Source: Acidobacteriota bacterium (lineage in GTDB: Bacteria; Acidobacteriota; UBA4820; DSQY01). From it: a DNA stretch of 35,677 nucleotides. The position numbers were made by a program, and so were the translations under genes. The notes below the pieces were generated by a model. That model made no database searches and was not told where the DNA came from. It saw nothing but the letters and a program-made list of their open reading frames with translations. The stretch lies in contig JAJYCJ010000024.1 in assembly GCA_021778515.1 (NCBI GenBank), forward strand, positions 1-35,677, in the 5' to 3' direction. Positions 16,411 to 25,038 of this stretch are shown here, in pieces (the first letter of the stretch is position 1; every line of letters begins with the position of its first letter).

Positions 16411-18147
16411 TCATGGCTTCTGGAGCTCCTTCGGCACCCACCAGTCCAGCAGCGAGGGGTACCAGGTGAACATGCCGTATCCCGCCCGGCTCACCCGCAC
16501 GTCCTGAAATCGGTTCTTCACGGCCACCATCTGGGTCGGCCAGAAGAGGAAGGTCATGGGCTGATCCTCCGCCACCAGCCTCTGGATCTGCCAAAAGAAG
16601 GTCTGGCGCGCCTTGAGGTCGAAGGTCCTCTCCTCCTCGCCGATGAGGCGGTCCACTTCGGGGTTCACGTAGGAACAGTCGTTCTGGCCGACGGCCATGC
16701 CCGAGGGCAGGATCCTGGCCTGAGAGGAATCCAGCAGCGGGTACGGGTCCGGGTCATCGCCCAGGCCCCAGCCCGAGAGATAGGCCTGGAACTGGTGCCG
16801 GTGGGTGCGGTCCAGAAAAACGCTCCACTCGGCCTTCCGGATCCGCATGTCCACCCCGACGCGCTTCAGGTCCTGCTGGAAGACCTCCAGCCAGCGCGAG
16901 AACATGTCCACCTCGGCGGGAACCAGGCACTCGAAGGAGAAGGGCTTGCCGTCCTTCTCCCGGATGGTCTTGCCGGGCGGCAGCTTCCAGCCCGCTTCGT
17001 CAAGCAGCGCCGCGGCCTTGGCGGGGTCGTACGGATAGGGCTTCACCCGCGGATCGCTCGACCAGCTCATGGGGTAGAAGGGCCCCGCGGCCACGGCGCC
17101 GTGGCCCCCCAAGATGCTGTCCACCACCCCCTGGCGGTTGAGCGCGTAGGTCATGGCCTGCCGGACCCGCCGGTCGGCGAAGAAGGGGTTGGAGCCATCC
17201 ATGTTCCATCCCAGATAGAAGAACTGCCTGGCGTAGTACTCGAAGATGGAGGCCCCCGCCGCGAAGGCAGGATCGGTACGGAGCTGATCCCACTGCTCCG
17301 ACGAGAGGCCCGCCATGTCCAGCTGGCCCGTCTCGTAGGCCGCGAGCTGCGTCTGCCCCTTGGGGATCACCTTGAGGATCAGGCGATCCAGGTGCGGCCG
17401 CCCGCGCCAGTACTGGTCGTTGGCCGTGAGGACCAATCGGTCCCCGCGCTTCCACTCCTCGAGCCGGAACGGGCCCGTGCCCACGGGGGCCTGGTTCGCC
17501 GGGCTCTGGTTGAAGGAGGCCCCCTTCCCCTTGGCGTAACCGTAGACGTGCTCGGGGATGATGTAGAAGACCCAGGCCGCCAGACCCGGAGCGTAGGGTT
17601 CCTTCCAGGTGACGCGCACGGTGTAGTCGTCCACCTTCTCCACCTTGGCCACCTGGTCGAAGGCGGGGCGGAGCTGGACGGCGTCCACGGCCGGGTCCAT
17701 GGCGGCGCGGTAGGAAAAGAGCACGTCGTCGGCGGTGAAAGGTTTCCCGTCCTGCCACAGCACGCCCTTGCGAAGGTGGAAGGTGGTGGTCCGGTTGTCC
17801 GGGCTGTTCTCCCAGGACTGGGCCAGGACGCCGACGGGCTTCATGTCGGCATCCATGTCGATGAGCGGGTCGAAAATCCACTTGTAGGCCATGTAAGAGA
17901 CGCGGTCGCTGGCCAGGATCGGGTTGAGCGTCACGGGGTCCACGGGCAGCGCCATGGTGAAGGTGCCGCCGTTCTCCGGAGGCTCGTGCTCGTACTGGGG
18001 CAGAAAGGCCACCGTGCGATCCAGAGGAGAGACGGAGACGGCGGCGGCCGGCGCGGCCGGCTTCGGCTGCCCGCCGGAGCACCCGCACAAACCTCCGGCC
18101 AGCAGCAGGACCGCCCCCCACGCCAGACCACGCCACCGTGCACCCAT
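16411..18147 (-). CDS. Peptide ABC transporter substrate-binding lipoprotein (SBP family 5)
   Basis: A 578-residue extracytoplasmic binding protein of the DppA/OppA family (SBP_bac_5). The N-terminus is a lipoprotein signal ending LLLAGGLCGC, with C22 as the likely lipidated residue, followed by a Ser/Ala/Pro linker. Family motifs are clear: FTMALPVDPVTLNPILASD, FHLRKGVLWQDGKPFTADDV, GTGPFRLEEWKRGDRLVL, RRVRQAMTYALNRQGVV and AAALLDEAGWK. Start: ATG at 18147 with GGGAGG five bases upstream; the longer frame from 18321 would bury the signal peptide. It is first in the operon with two permeases and holA. The cargo cannot be told from sequence alone. Confidence 0.93.
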   Translation of the reverse strand: MGARWRGLAWGAVLLLAGGLCGCSGGQPKPAAPAAAVSVSPLDRTVAFLPQYEHEPPENGGTFTMALPVDPVTLNPILASDRVSYMAYKWIFDPLIDMDADMKPVGVLAQSWENSPDNRTTTFHLRKGVLWQDGKPFTADDVLFSYRAAMDPAVDAVQLRPAFDQVAKVEKVDDYTVRVTWKEPYAPGLAAWVFYIIPEHVYGYAKGKGASFNQSPANQAPVGTGPFRLEEWKRGDRLVLTANDQYWRGRPHLDRLILKVIPKGQTQLAAYETGQLDMAGLSSEQWDQLRTDPAFAAGASIFEYYARQFFYLGWNMDGSNPFFADRRVRQAMTYALNRQGVVDSILGGHGAVAAGPFYPMSWSSDPRVKPYPYDPAKAAALLDEAGWKLPPGKTIREKDGKPFSFECLVPAEVDMFSRWLEVFQQDLKRVGVDMRIRKAEWSVFLDRTHRHQFQAYLSGWGLGDDPDPYPLLDSSQARILPSGMAVGQNDCSYVNPEVDRLIGEEERTFDLKARQTFFWQIQRLVAEDQPMTFLFWPTQMVAVKNRFQDVRVSRAGYGMFTWYPSLLDWWVPKELQKP

Positions 18148-18169
18148 GGCCACCTCCCTGTGTGGGGCC

Positions 18170-18198
18170 AGTGTACGCGATGGGAGCGGAAATGGCGA
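18170..18198 (-). promoter_or_regulatory. Putative promoter for the peptide-transporter operon
   Basis: On the minus strand TCGCCA (18193-18198), a 17-base spacer and TACACT (18170-18175) precede the binding-protein ATG by 22 bases. The neighbouring bases 18215-18275 are a degenerate GCCTCG/CTCTCGC-type repetitive spacer. Confidence 0.45.
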
Positions 18199-18309
18199 GT
18201 TGCTCTCGCTCCCCGGGAGGGGGCGCCTGGCGCCTCGTCTCTCGCGCCTCGTGCCTCGCCTTTCGCCTCTGGAGGGATCCGCCGGCTGGCATTCCAAGTG
18301 CGGGGATCT

Positions 18310-18315
18310 TACAAT
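18310..18315 (+). promoter_or_regulatory. Possible -10 box for the acetyltransferase gene
   Basis: TACAAT at 18310-18315 matches the -10 consensus at five of six positions and lies 71 bases before the ATG. No convincing -35 box is seen. Confidence 0.3.
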
Positions 18316-18386
18316 CTCCAAGAGTGCAAACCTTAAGGAGTCCGGCGCTTGCGGCGTGATCGACCCAGGTGAACGAGGAGGGGCCC

Positions 18387-18983
18387 ATGAAGCTGGAGAA
18401 TTACTCGGAAGCGGTGACCCTGAAGAACGGATCCCATATCCTGATCCGCTCCCTCAAGCAGACCGACGGACCCTCCCTGCAGGCCTTCTTCAGGGGCCTG
18501 CCCGAGGAGGACAGGCTGTTCCTCGACGACGACGTCACGGCCCCCAGCTTCATCGACCGCTACCTCGCCTCGGCCGACTTCGAAACCAGCATTCCCCTGG
18601 TGGCCGAGCATGAGGGCAAGGTCGTGGGAGTGGGCACCCTGAGGCGCCCGAGATACGGCTGGATGTCCCACGTCGGGACCATTCGCATGGTGGTGGCCAG
18701 GGCCATGCAGCACCGGGGCCTCGCACAGCGGCTGGTCAAGGCCCTCTCCGGGATCGCCGTGAATCTCGGCCTCGACAAGATGGTGGCCGAGGTGGCCGAG
18801 AACCAGGCCGGCGCCCGCCGCGCCTTCGAGCGCCTCGGCTTCAAGGCCGAGGCCACCCTCAAGGGACACATCCGCGACCTGTACGGGCGTCCCAGGGACA
18901 TGGTCATCATGGCCAACGACGTCACCCACCTCTGGGAGAGCTACCGGGACCTGGCGGAGGAGTTCCTCCCCCCCGTGGAGTGA
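18387..18983 (+). CDS. GNAT-family N-acetyltransferase
   Basis: A 198-residue cytoplasmic enzyme of the Gcn5-related family, transferring an acyl group from acyl-CoA to an amine. It shows the expected order: TLKNGSHILIRSLKQTDGPSL (beta-1/alpha-1), PLVAEHEGKVVGVGTL (beta-3/4), and GTIRMVVARAMQHRGLAQRLVKAL, where the Q/RxxGxA-like loop binds the CoA pyrophosphate. NQAGARRAFERLGFKAEATLKGHIRD is the typical C-terminal half. The opening resembles GNAT domains of protein-lysine acetyltransferases (Pat-like), but no nucleotide-binding domain is attached. The start is the ATG at 18387, with GAGGAGGGG just upstream; an in-frame GTG at 18369 is less likely. Substrate unknown. It lies alone between the transporter and sucC. 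Confidence 0.88.
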   Translation: MKLENYSEAVTLKNGSHILIRSLKQTDGPSLQAFFRGLPEEDRLFLDDDVTAPSFIDRYLASADFETSIPLVAEHEGKVVGVGTLRRPRYGWMSHVGTIRMVVARAMQHRGLAQRLVKALSGIAVNLGLDKMVAEVAENQAGARRAFERLGFKAEATLKGHIRDLYGRPRDMVIMANDVTHLWESYRDLAEEFLPPVE

Positions 18984-18994
18984 GCGGGATCGGG

Positions 18995-19056
18995 GAGTTG
19001 GGATTGGGGACGGACAGACCCGGCGGACCTCGTCCCCCGTCCCCTATCCCCCCGTC
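18995..19056. repeat. Long inverted repeat between the acetyltransferase gene and sucC
   Basis: GGGATTGGGGACGG-like bases (around 19000-19013) pair imperfectly with CCGTCCCCTATCCC (around 19038-19051), enclosing a CCCGGCGG loop. It may end acetyltransferase transcription; there is no T-run. Similar GATTGGGGA bases occur near 6223. Confidence 0.4.
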
Positions 19057-19059
19057 AGA

Positions 19060-19088
19060 TTGACACAAACCCGTGGCTGTGAAATACT
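19060..19088 (+). promoter_or_regulatory. Strong sigma70-type promoter for sucC
   Basis: A perfect TTGACA (19060-19065), a 17-base spacer and AATACT (19083-19088, four of six). The leader is about 60 bases long and ends in CAGGAG before the GTG start at 19152. This is among the best promoters in the window. Confidence 0.65.
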
Positions 19089-19151
19089 TTTTCGCCTTGA
19101 TGATGATCCCTGCGACCGTGTCCTACACACGCTTTTCTCAGGAGAATTGAA

Positions 19152-20330
19152 GTGAAAGTGCATGAGTACCAAGCCAAGGAGATCCTCAGCCGGTACAACG
19201 TGGCGGTCCCGCGCGGCAAGGTGGCCTTTTCGGCCGATCAGGCCTACGCCGCCGCCAAGGAGCTCAACGGGACCGTCGTCGTGAAGGCCCAGATCCACGC
19301 CGGGGGGCGCGGGAAGGGCACCTTCAACGACGGCTTCAAGGGCGGCGTGAAGCTGGCCAAGACCGCGGACGAGGCGGCCGAGTACGCGAAGAAGATGCTC
19401 GGCAACGTCCTCGTCACCCACCAGACGGGCCCCGCCGGCAAGGAGGTCCAGAAGGTCTACATCACGGAAGCGAGCGACATCCAGAAGGAGTACTACCTCG
19501 GCATCGTCCTGGACCGCGCCCGCCAGATGAACGTGATCATGTCCTCCACCGAAGGGGGCGTGGAGATCGAGAAGGTCGCCGCCGAAGCGCCCGACAAGAT
19601 CCTGAAGACCTGGGTGGACCCGCTCCTGGGCCTGCAGCCCTACCAGGCCCGGCAGGTCGCCTTCGGGCTCGGCTTCACGGGCGAGGCCTTCAAGGAGTGC
19701 GTGAAGCTCGTCTCGGCCCTCTACAAGGCGCACGAGGAGACCGACTCCACCCTCACCGAGATCAACCCCCTCGTCCTGACCAAGGAGGGCCACGTGGTGG
19801 CGCTGGACGCGAAGATGAACTTCGACGACAACGCCCTCTACCGCCACCCCGACATCCACGAGATGCGAGACCTCTCGGAGGAAGACCCGCTGGAGATCGA
19901 GGCGAGCAAGTTCGACCTCAACTACATCCGGCTGGACGGGGACATCGCCTGCATGGTCAACGGCGCCGGCCTCGCCATGGCCACCATGGACGTCATCAAG
20001 CTGGAGGGCGGCGAGCCGGCCAACTTCCTGGACGTGGGCGGCGGCGCCACCACGGAGCGGGTGAAGAATGCCTTCCGCATCCTGCTCTCGGACAAGCACG
20101 TCAAGGCCGTGCTCATCAACATCTTCGGCGGCATCGTCCGCTGCGACGTGATCGCAGAGGGGGTCATCGCGGCCGCCAAGGAGATCGGCGTGAAGCTGCC
20201 CGTCGTGGTCCGCCTGCAGGGCACCAACGTGGACAAGGGCAAGGAGATGCTCAAGGCCTCGGGCCTGAAGTTCTCCGTGGCCGACAACCTGAAGCAGGCG
20301 GCGCAGATGGCCGTCGCCTCTGTGAAGTAG
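19152..20330 (+). CDS. sucC: Succinyl-CoA synthetase, beta subunit
   Basis: A 392-residue beta subunit of the ADP- or GDP-forming succinyl-CoA ligase. It interconverts succinyl-CoA and succinate with nucleotide phosphorylation in the TCA cycle. The ATP-grasp domain begins with [20 protein letters not shown] and includes [14 protein letters not shown] and TEINPLVLT (metal/nucleotide residues). The C-terminal ligase domain carries [30 protein letters not shown], and [11 protein letters not shown]. Length is typical. The start is GTG, with AGGAG seven bases upstream. The partner sucD follows after an unusually long 116-base gap. The neighbouring Kor genes make succinyl-CoA from 2-oxoglutarate or run the reverse, giving a coherent metabolic block. 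Confidence 0.98.
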   Translation: MKVHEYQAKEILSRYNVAVPRGKVAFSADQAYAAAKELNGTVVVKAQIHAGGRGKGTFNDGFKGGVKLAKTADEAAEYAKKMLGNVLVTHQTGPAGKEVQKVYITEASDIQKEYYLGIVLDRARQMNVIMSSTEGGVEIEKVAAEAPDKILKTWVDPLLGLQPYQARQVAFGLGFTGEAFKECVKLVSALYKAHEETDSTLTEINPLVLTKEGHVVALDAKMNFDDNALYRHPDIHEMRDLSEEDPLEIEASKFDLNYIRLDGDIACMVNGAGLAMATMDVIKLEGGEPANFLDVGGGATTERVKNAFRILLSDKHVKAVLINIFGGIVRCDVIAEGVIAAAKEIGVKLPVVVRLQGTNVDKGKEMLKASGLKFSVADNLKQAAQMAVASVK

Positions 20331-20338
20331 AAAATGAT

Positions 20339-20425
20339 TCACCACACAGACACAGAGGCAGAGAGAGAAAGTCGTCTTGGTCAAGAGGTGATATCTCCTC
20401 TGCGTCTCGGTGCCTCCGTGGTTAG
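20339..20425. repeat. Imperfect inverted repeat separating sucC and sucD
   Basis: The arm at about 20339-20366 (ACCACACAGACACAGAGGCAGAG-type bases) pairs with the reverse complement of about 20398-20425 (CTCTGCGTCTCGGTGCCTCCGTGG), roughly 20 of 28 positions. The loop is about 30 bases. The wording resembles the ACCACAGAGGCACAGAG-type spacers I recall from many GC-rich genomes; this was not searched. Confidence 0.5.
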
Positions 20426-20446
20426 TCCTAATGTGATGAGGGTAAG

Positions 20447-21322
20447 ATGAGCATTCTGGTGGATAAGAACACGCGCGTTGTGGTTCAGGGCATCACGGGC
20501 AAGGAGGGCTCCTTCCACGCCAAGCAGTGCCTCGAGTACGGGACGCAGGTCGTGGCGGGCGTCACCCCCGGCAAGGGCGGCACCCGATGGGAGGAGAAGG
20601 TTCCCATCTACAACACGGTGGCCGACGCGGTACAGGCCCAGGCGGCCGACGCCGCGCTGATCTTCGTTCCGCCGCCCTTCGCCGCGGACGCCATCCTGGA
20701 GGCGGCCTTCGCCGGCGTGAAGCTGGTGGTGTGCATCACCGAGGGCATCCCGGCCAGGGACGAGGCGCGCGTGAAGGCGGGCCTGCGATCCACCGGGGCC
20801 AGGCTCATCGGACCCAACTGCCCAGGCGTCATCACACCGGGCGAGTGCAAAATGGGGATCATGCCCGGCTACATCCACAAGCCCGGCAGGGTCGGCGTCA
20901 TCTCCCGCTCGGGCACCCTCACCTACGAAGCCGTCTGGCAGCTCACCGATTGCGGCCTGGGCGAGACGACCTGCATCGGCATCGGCGGCGACCCGGTGCC
21001 CGGGACCTCCCACACCGAAACCCTGGAGCTGTTCAACGCCGATCCGGCCACCGAGGGGGTGGTGCTCATCGGCGAGATCGGCGGCACTTCGGAAGAGGAG
21101 GCTGCGGCTTACATCAAGGCCCACATGAAGAAGCCCGTAGTGGCCTTCATCGCTGGCCAGACGGCCCCTCCCGGCCGGAGGATGGGCCACGCGGGGGCCA
21201 TCATCGCGGGCGGCAAGGGGACGGCGGCGGAGAAGATGGCGGCGCTGACCGATGCCGGCGTGGTCGTCGTGAAATCCCCCACCGAGATCGGCGCGGCCAT
21301 GACCAAGGCCCTCAAGGCCTAG
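20447..21322 (+). CDS. sucD: Succinyl-CoA synthetase, alpha subunit
   Basis: A 291-residue alpha subunit with the CoA-binding Rossmann fold at the N-terminus ([36 protein letters not shown]) and [21 protein letters not shown]. The phospho-histidine loop is [17 protein letters not shown], with the catalytic His in RMGHAGA, phosphorylated during the reaction. Length is typical. Start: ATG with GAGGG four bases upstream. It forms the heterodimer or heterotetramer with SucC. Its own Shine-Dalgarno plus the repeat in front suggest some independence from sucC translation. Confidence 0.98.
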   Translation: MSILVDKNTRVVVQGITGKEGSFHAKQCLEYGTQVVAGVTPGKGGTRWEEKVPIYNTVADAVQAQAADAALIFVPPPFAADAILEAAFAGVKLVVCITEGIPARDEARVKAGLRSTGARLIGPNCPGVITPGECKMGIMPGYIHKPGRVGVISRSGTLTYEAVWQLTDCGLGETTCIGIGGDPVPGTSHTETLELFNADPATEGVVLIGEIGGTSEEEAAAYIKAHMKKPVVAFIAGQTAPPGRRMGHAGAIIAGGKGTAAEKMAALTDAGVVVVKSPTEIGAAMTKALKA

Positions 21323-21343
21323 CCTTCCGTTGAGAGAGGCCCG

Positions 21344-21384
21344 AGGCGGCCAGCGGATGCCGAGAGCGCACCCGCCGGCCGCCT
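21344..21384 (+). terminator. Possible stem-loop after sucD
   Basis: Perfect eight-base arms AGGCGGCC (21344-21351) and GGCCGCCT (21377-21384) enclose a 25-base loop shortly after the sucD stop. There is no T-run, so termination is only suggested. Confidence 0.3.
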
Positions 21385-21430
21385 TCCAGGGCCATATCAC
21401 CCAAGCCCGCGCGCCGGGGAAGGCCGTGCG

Positions 21431-21459
21431 TGGACGCGGCCTGCGAGAGGCCCTATGCT
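21431..21459 (+). promoter_or_regulatory. Putative promoter for the korDABC genes
   Basis: TGGACG (21431-21436), a 17-base spacer and TATGCT (21454-21459), each four of six to consensus. A GGGGC/GCCCC hairpin with a TTCGC loop (21478-21492) would lie in the leader. Confidence 0.4.
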
Positions 21460-21525
21460 GTTGGGCTTACCGGCTGCGGGGCTTCGCGCCCCCGGGAAAC
21501 GTACCAGACATAGGGGAGAATGACG

Positions 21526-21837
21526 ATGCCCACCTCATCCCAACCATTGAGCGGCGTGTTCCACGAGGGCTCGGACGTGGGGTCCCCGCGGCTCAAGGAG
21601 GTACATAAGGACAAGTTCGCCGTCTCGGGCCACGGCCAGAAGGTCAAGAAGGACGTGCTCATCACGGTGATCCCCGGCCACTGCAAGGGGAACCTGTGCA
21701 ACATCTGCGTGAACTACTGCCCCGAGAAGGTCCTCTCCATGGGCTTTCGGCACGTGGAGGTGATCAACGTGGATGCGTGCACCAAATGCATGCTGTGCGA
21801 GATCCGGTGCCCGGATTTCGCCATCTTTGTGGATTGA
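21526..21837 (+). CDS. korD: 2-oxoacid:ferredoxin oxidoreductase, ferredoxin-like delta subunit
   Basis: A 103-residue protein with two [4Fe-4S] sites: HCKGNLCNICVNYCPEKV (spacing C-x4-C-x2-C-x3-CP, the first gap longer than usual) and CTKCMLCEIRCPDFAI (C-x2-C-x2-C-x3-CP). It carries electrons from the catalytic subunits to ferredoxin. An N-terminal extension of about 45 residues precedes the clusters. Two candidate starts exist, ATG at 21520 and 21526; GGGGAGA sits seven bases before the second, which is preferred. It leads the korDABC operon, and the order delta-alpha-beta-gamma is common for 2-oxoglutarate-specific enzymes. Confidence 0.9.
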   Translation: MPTSSQPLSGVFHEGSDVGSPRLKEVHKDKFAVSGHGQKVKKDVLITVIPGHCKGNLCNICVNYCPEKVLSMGFRHVEVINVDACTKCMLCEIRCPDFAIFVD

Positions 21838-21847
21838 AGAGGATCCC

Positions 21848-23002
21848 ATGAGCGATGAAGCGACCAAACCATCGGGCACCGTGAAGTTCCTCTCCGGAAA
21901 CGAGGCCTGCATGGAGGGGGCCATCGCCGCGGGCTGCCGGTTCTTCGCCGGCTACCCCATCTCCCCCTCCTCCGAGATCGCCGAGAAGATGTCCGGGCGC
22001 CTGCCAAAGCTGGGCGGGAAGTTCATCCAGATGGAGGACGAGATCGCCTCCATGGGCGCCATCATCGGCGCGAGCCTGGCGGGCCAGAAGACCATGACTG
22101 CCACGTCGGGCCCCGGCTTCTCCCTCATGCAGGAGAACCTCGGCTTCGCCATGATGGCCGAAGTCCCCTGCGTCGTCATCAACGTCATGCGCGGCGGCCC
22201 TTCCACGGGCAACCCCACGGGTCCGTCGCAGTCTGACGTCATGCAGTGCCGGTGGGGCACTCACGGCGACCACCCGGCCATCGCGCTGAGCCCCTCCACC
22301 ATCCGCGAGGTCTTCGACACCACGGTGGCCTGCTTCAACTTCGCCGAGATGATGCGCACCCCAGTGGTGCTGGCCATGGACGAGATCACGGCCCACATGC
22401 GCGAAAAGATCGTCATCCCTCCGGCTGCCGAGATCGCCCTGATCAACCGGCGCAAGCCCGCGCTTCAGGCCGGCGAGACCTATTACCCCTACGAGGCCGG
22501 CGAGGATCTGGTCCCGCCGATGATGAACTTCGGCGAGGGCGCCCGCTACCACGTCACGGGGCTCGACCACGACCGGACCGGCTTCCCGTCCGCCGCCGCC
22601 GAGGTGCAGGAGTCGCTCCACCGCCGCCTCGTGGACAAGATCGAAAGGCACCTGGAGAAGCTCCTCCTGTTCGAGCACCACCGCACCGAGGACGCCGAAG
22701 TGCTCGTGGTGGCCTACGGCTCCACCGCCCGCTCGGCCAAGCGCGCCGTGGAAGAGGCCAGGGCCAAGGGCGTCAAGGCCGGGCTCTTCAGGCCCATCAC
22801 GCTCTACCCCATCCCCGAGAAGCAGATCGAGGCGGCGGCCGCCCACGCCAAGCGCGTCGTAGTCCCGGAGATGAACCTCGGCCAGTACAAGCTCGAAGTG
22901 GAGAGGATCCTGGGCAAGGGCCCGGCCATCACGGGCGTCAACAGGGTCAACGGCGAGCCCATCGCCCCCTCCCTCATCCTTTCGGCCATCCTGGGAGACT
23001 GA
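21848..23002 (+). CDS. korA: 2-oxoglutarate (2-oxoacid):ferredoxin oxidoreductase, alpha subunit
   Basis: A 384-residue subunit holding the pyrimidine-binding half of the thiamine-diphosphate site and the substrate loop. It opens with FLSGNEACMEGAIAAGCRFFAGYPISPSSEIAE. It also has EDEIASMGAIIGASLAGQKTMTATSGPGFSLM and the NVMRGGPSTGNPT substrate motif. The C-terminal domain has VLVVAYGSTARSAKRAVEEAR and the VVVPEMNLGQYKLEVERI ending. No gamma domain is fused, unlike some Kor alpha subunits. Pairing with sucCD suggests 2-oxoglutarate rather than pyruvate as the substrate (inferred). Start: ATG at 21848 after GAAGAGGATCCC; the open frame reaches further back into korD and is not used. Confidence 0.93.
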   Translation: MSDEATKPSGTVKFLSGNEACMEGAIAAGCRFFAGYPISPSSEIAEKMSGRLPKLGGKFIQMEDEIASMGAIIGASLAGQKTMTATSGPGFSLMQENLGFAMMAEVPCVVINVMRGGPSTGNPTGPSQSDVMQCRWGTHGDHPAIALSPSTIREVFDTTVACFNFAEMMRTPVVLAMDEITAHMREKIVIPPAAEIALINRRKPALQAGETYYPYEAGEDLVPPMMNFGEGARYHVTGLDHDRTGFPSAAAEVQESLHRRLVDKIERHLEKLLLFEHHRTEDAEVLVVAYGSTARSAKRAVEEARAKGVKAGLFRPITLYPIPEKQIEAAAAHAKRVVVPEMNLGQYKLEVERILGKGPAITGVNRVNGEPIAPSLILSAILGD

Positions 23003-23005
23003 GCC

Positions 23006-23827
23006 ATGTCCATGGACTATTTCCAGTACCTGCGCAAGGAAAAGATGCCCCACATCTGGTGCCCGGGCTGCGGCCACGGCACCATCATGAAGTCCATCCT
23101 GAGGGCCCTGGACAAGCTCAAGTGGAACCAGGACGACGTGGTCGTCGTCTCGGGCATCGGCTGCTCCAGCCGCACGCCGGGCTACCTGGACTTCAACACC
23201 CTCCACACCACCCACGGCCGGGCCCTGGCCTTTGCCACGGGCATCAAGGTGGCCAACCCCAAACTGCACGTCATCGTGGTCTCCGGGGACGGCGACGCCA
23301 TGGCCATCGGCGGCAACCACTTCATCCACGCCTGCCGCCGCAACATCGAGATCACCCTCATCGTCTTCAACAACAACATCTACGGGATGACCGGCGGCCA
23401 GGCCTCTCCCACCACCTTCACCGGGTTCAAGGGGACGACCGCACCCTACGGGGCCATCGAACAGCCCTTCAACGTCTGCTCCATGGCCCAGGCCGCCGGC
23501 GCCACCTTCGTGGCCCGCGCCCTGGACCTGGACGCGGTAGCCATGGACCGCCTCATCGTCCAAGCCATGCAGAACAAGGGTTTCTCAGTGGTAGACGCCT
23601 GGTCCCAGTGCACCACCTACTTCGGCCGTCCCAACAAGTGGGGCGACGCCTCCGACATGATGGAGCACTACAAGGCCCTGACTTACAACGTGCGCCTCTC
23701 GGACAAGATGACCGAGGAGGAGAAGGCCGGCAAGTACCCCGTCGGAGTTCTCCATCAGGCCACAAGGCCGGAGTTCTGTGCGGAGTACGACAAGCTCATC
23801 GAACGCGTCAGACCGGTGGAGAAATAA
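23006..23827 (+). CDS. korB: 2-oxoglutarate (2-oxoacid):ferredoxin oxidoreductase, beta subunit
   Basis: A 273-residue subunit with the thiamine-diphosphate pyrophosphate-binding motif GDGDAMAIGGNHFIHACRRNIEITLIVFNNNIYGMTGG. Cys residues for a proximal [4Fe-4S] cluster lie in WCPGCGHG and GIGCSS, with another in FCAEYD. HTTHGRALAFATGIKVANP is typical of the family. Three bases separate it from korA. Start: ATG after GGGAG. With korA, korD and korC it forms the cytoplasmic CoA-dependent, ferredoxin-linked oxidative decarboxylase (or the reductive carboxylase, if run backwards). Confidence 0.95.
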   Translation: MSMDYFQYLRKEKMPHIWCPGCGHGTIMKSILRALDKLKWNQDDVVVVSGIGCSSRTPGYLDFNTLHTTHGRALAFATGIKVANPKLHVIVVSGDGDAMAIGGNHFIHACRRNIEITLIVFNNNIYGMTGGQASPTTFTGFKGTTAPYGAIEQPFNVCSMAQAAGATFVARALDLDAVAMDRLIVQAMQNKGFSVVDAWSQCTTYFGRPNKWGDASDMMEHYKALTYNVRLSDKMTEEEKAGKYPVGVLHQATRPEFCAEYDKLIERVRPVEK

Positions 23828-23828
23828 C

Positions 23829-24392
23829 ATGAGCAAGCGATACGAAGTCCGCCTGGCGGGGTCGGGGGGCCAGGGCCTCGTGCTTGGCGGGGTGATTCTC
23901 GCCGAGGCGGCCTCCATCTTCGACGGCAAGAACGCCACGCAGAGCCAGTCCTACGGCCCGGAGTCCCGCGGGGGAGCCAGCAAGAGCGAGGTCATCATCT
24001 CTGAGGGGGAGATCGACTACCCCAAGGCCACCCACATCGACCTCCTCCTTCTCATGACCGAGGCCGCGGCCGAGAAGTACCTCAAGGACGTTCCCGAAAC
24101 GGCCCTCGTGGTCGCCGACCTGGACCTCGTGCCCACGGCCATCCCGGATAAGCTCCGTTCCGTGAAGATTCCCATCACGCGCCTGGCCCGGGAGACGGTG
24201 GGCAAGGAGTTCGTGGCCAACATCGTGGCCTTGGGCGCCCTGCAGGAGCTGACCGGCATCGTGAGCTTCGAATCGCTCAAAAAGGCCGTCCTGGCCCGGG
24301 TGCCCAAGGGCACCGAGGAGCTCAACCTGAAGGCACTCTCCGTGGGTCAGGAGGCGGCCAGGGAATACGACGGGAAAAACATCCCCCATTGA
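23829..24392 (+). CDS. korC: 2-oxoglutarate (2-oxoacid):ferredoxin oxidoreductase, gamma subunit
   Basis: A 187-residue subunit with the glycine-rich opening VRLAGSGGQGLVLGGVILAEAA and YGPESRGGASKSEVIIS, both hallmarks of the gamma/CoA-binding domain. The start ATG lies one base after the korB stop, so translation is coupled. The ending AAREYDGKNIPH is shorter than in some homologues but complete. It completes korDABC. Confidence 0.94.
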   Translation: MSKRYEVRLAGSGGQGLVLGGVILAEAASIFDGKNATQSQSYGPESRGGASKSEVIISEGEIDYPKATHIDLLLLMTEAAAEKYLKDVPETALVVADLDLVPTAIPDKLRSVKIPITRLARETVGKEFVANIVALGALQELTGIVSFESLKKAVLARVPKGTEELNLKALSVGQEAAREYDGKNIPH

Positions 24393-24407
24393 GTGAGGGC
24401 CCGACGA

Positions 24408-24824
24408 ATGAGGCAACGGACGCTGACCATCATCAAACCGGACGCCATGAGAAACAGGGTGGAGGGCCACATCCTCCAGCGCCTGCTTGACGAGGGCTTC
24501 GAGCTGAAGGGCCTGAGGATGCTCCACCTCTCAGAGACCCAGGCCGAGGGTTTCTACGCCATCCACCGGGAGCGCTCCTTCTACCCGGAGCTGGTTCGGT
24601 TCATGACCTCCGGTCCGGTGATCGTGGCCTGCCTGGAGCGCGAAGACGCCGTAGCGCGTCTCCGCGACGTGATGGGCCCCACCGATTCCACCAAGGCGCC
24701 CCAGCAGACGTTGCGCGGCCAGTTCGGCACCAACATCCAGGAGAACGCCGTCCACGGCTCCGACTCGCCCGAGAACGCCGCCAACGAAATCAAGTTCTTC
24801 TTCCCCGGCGCCAAGTTCGATTGA
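24408..24824 (+). CDS. ndk: Nucleoside diphosphate kinase
   Basis: A 138-residue enzyme equilibrating nucleoside tri- and diphosphates. It has the family opening RTLTIIKPDAMRNRVEGHIL and the GPVIVACLEREDAVARLRDVMGPTDSTKA segment. GQFGTNIQENAVHGSDSPENAANEIKFFF follows, where the His in AVHGSDS is the phosphorylated residue. The start is the ATG at 24408 with GAGGG eight bases upstream; a GTG at 24393 also exists. It directly follows korC and is the last gene before the terminator. A substrate-level phosphorylation partner (SucCD makes NTP) is nearby, so the placement is metabolically sensible. Confidence 0.97.
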   Translation: MRQRTLTIIKPDAMRNRVEGHILQRLLDEGFELKGLRMLHLSETQAEGFYAIHRERSFYPELVRFMTSGPVIVACLEREDAVARLRDVMGPTDSTKAPQQTLRGQFGTNIQENAVHGSDSPENAANEIKFFFPGAKFD

Positions 24825-24849
24825 GTCTCCACTCAAGATTTCAACCCGA

Positions 24850-24880
24850 GGGCCGGAGGCAACTCCGGCCCTTGTTGTTT
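24850..24880 (+). terminator. Strong rho-independent terminator after ndk
   Basis: Nine-base perfect stem GGGCCGGAG (24850-24858) and CTCCGGCCC (24863-24871), loop GCAA, followed by the T-rich tail TTGTTGTTT. It closes the korDABC-ndk transcript. The stretch 24881-25038 beyond it holds no gene I can support. Confidence 0.9.
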
Positions 24881-25038
24881 GCTCGAGTCCAGCCGAGGCG
24901 CAGGGTCTGTAACCGCTTCCATTTTATCACCAGCGAGTCACCACCCATCACCGGCAGGTTACACCTGGAACCTCCGCCTCCGAAGATCCCATGGATTCAG
25001 GGCCGTCGCAGACAAGAAAATGGCTCCGCTCTTGCTTA

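Noticed and set aside
21764-23563. Open frame of 599 codons opposite korA and korB
   Set aside because: Shadow of two well-identified genes; product rich in Val/His/Asp/Gly with no domain.
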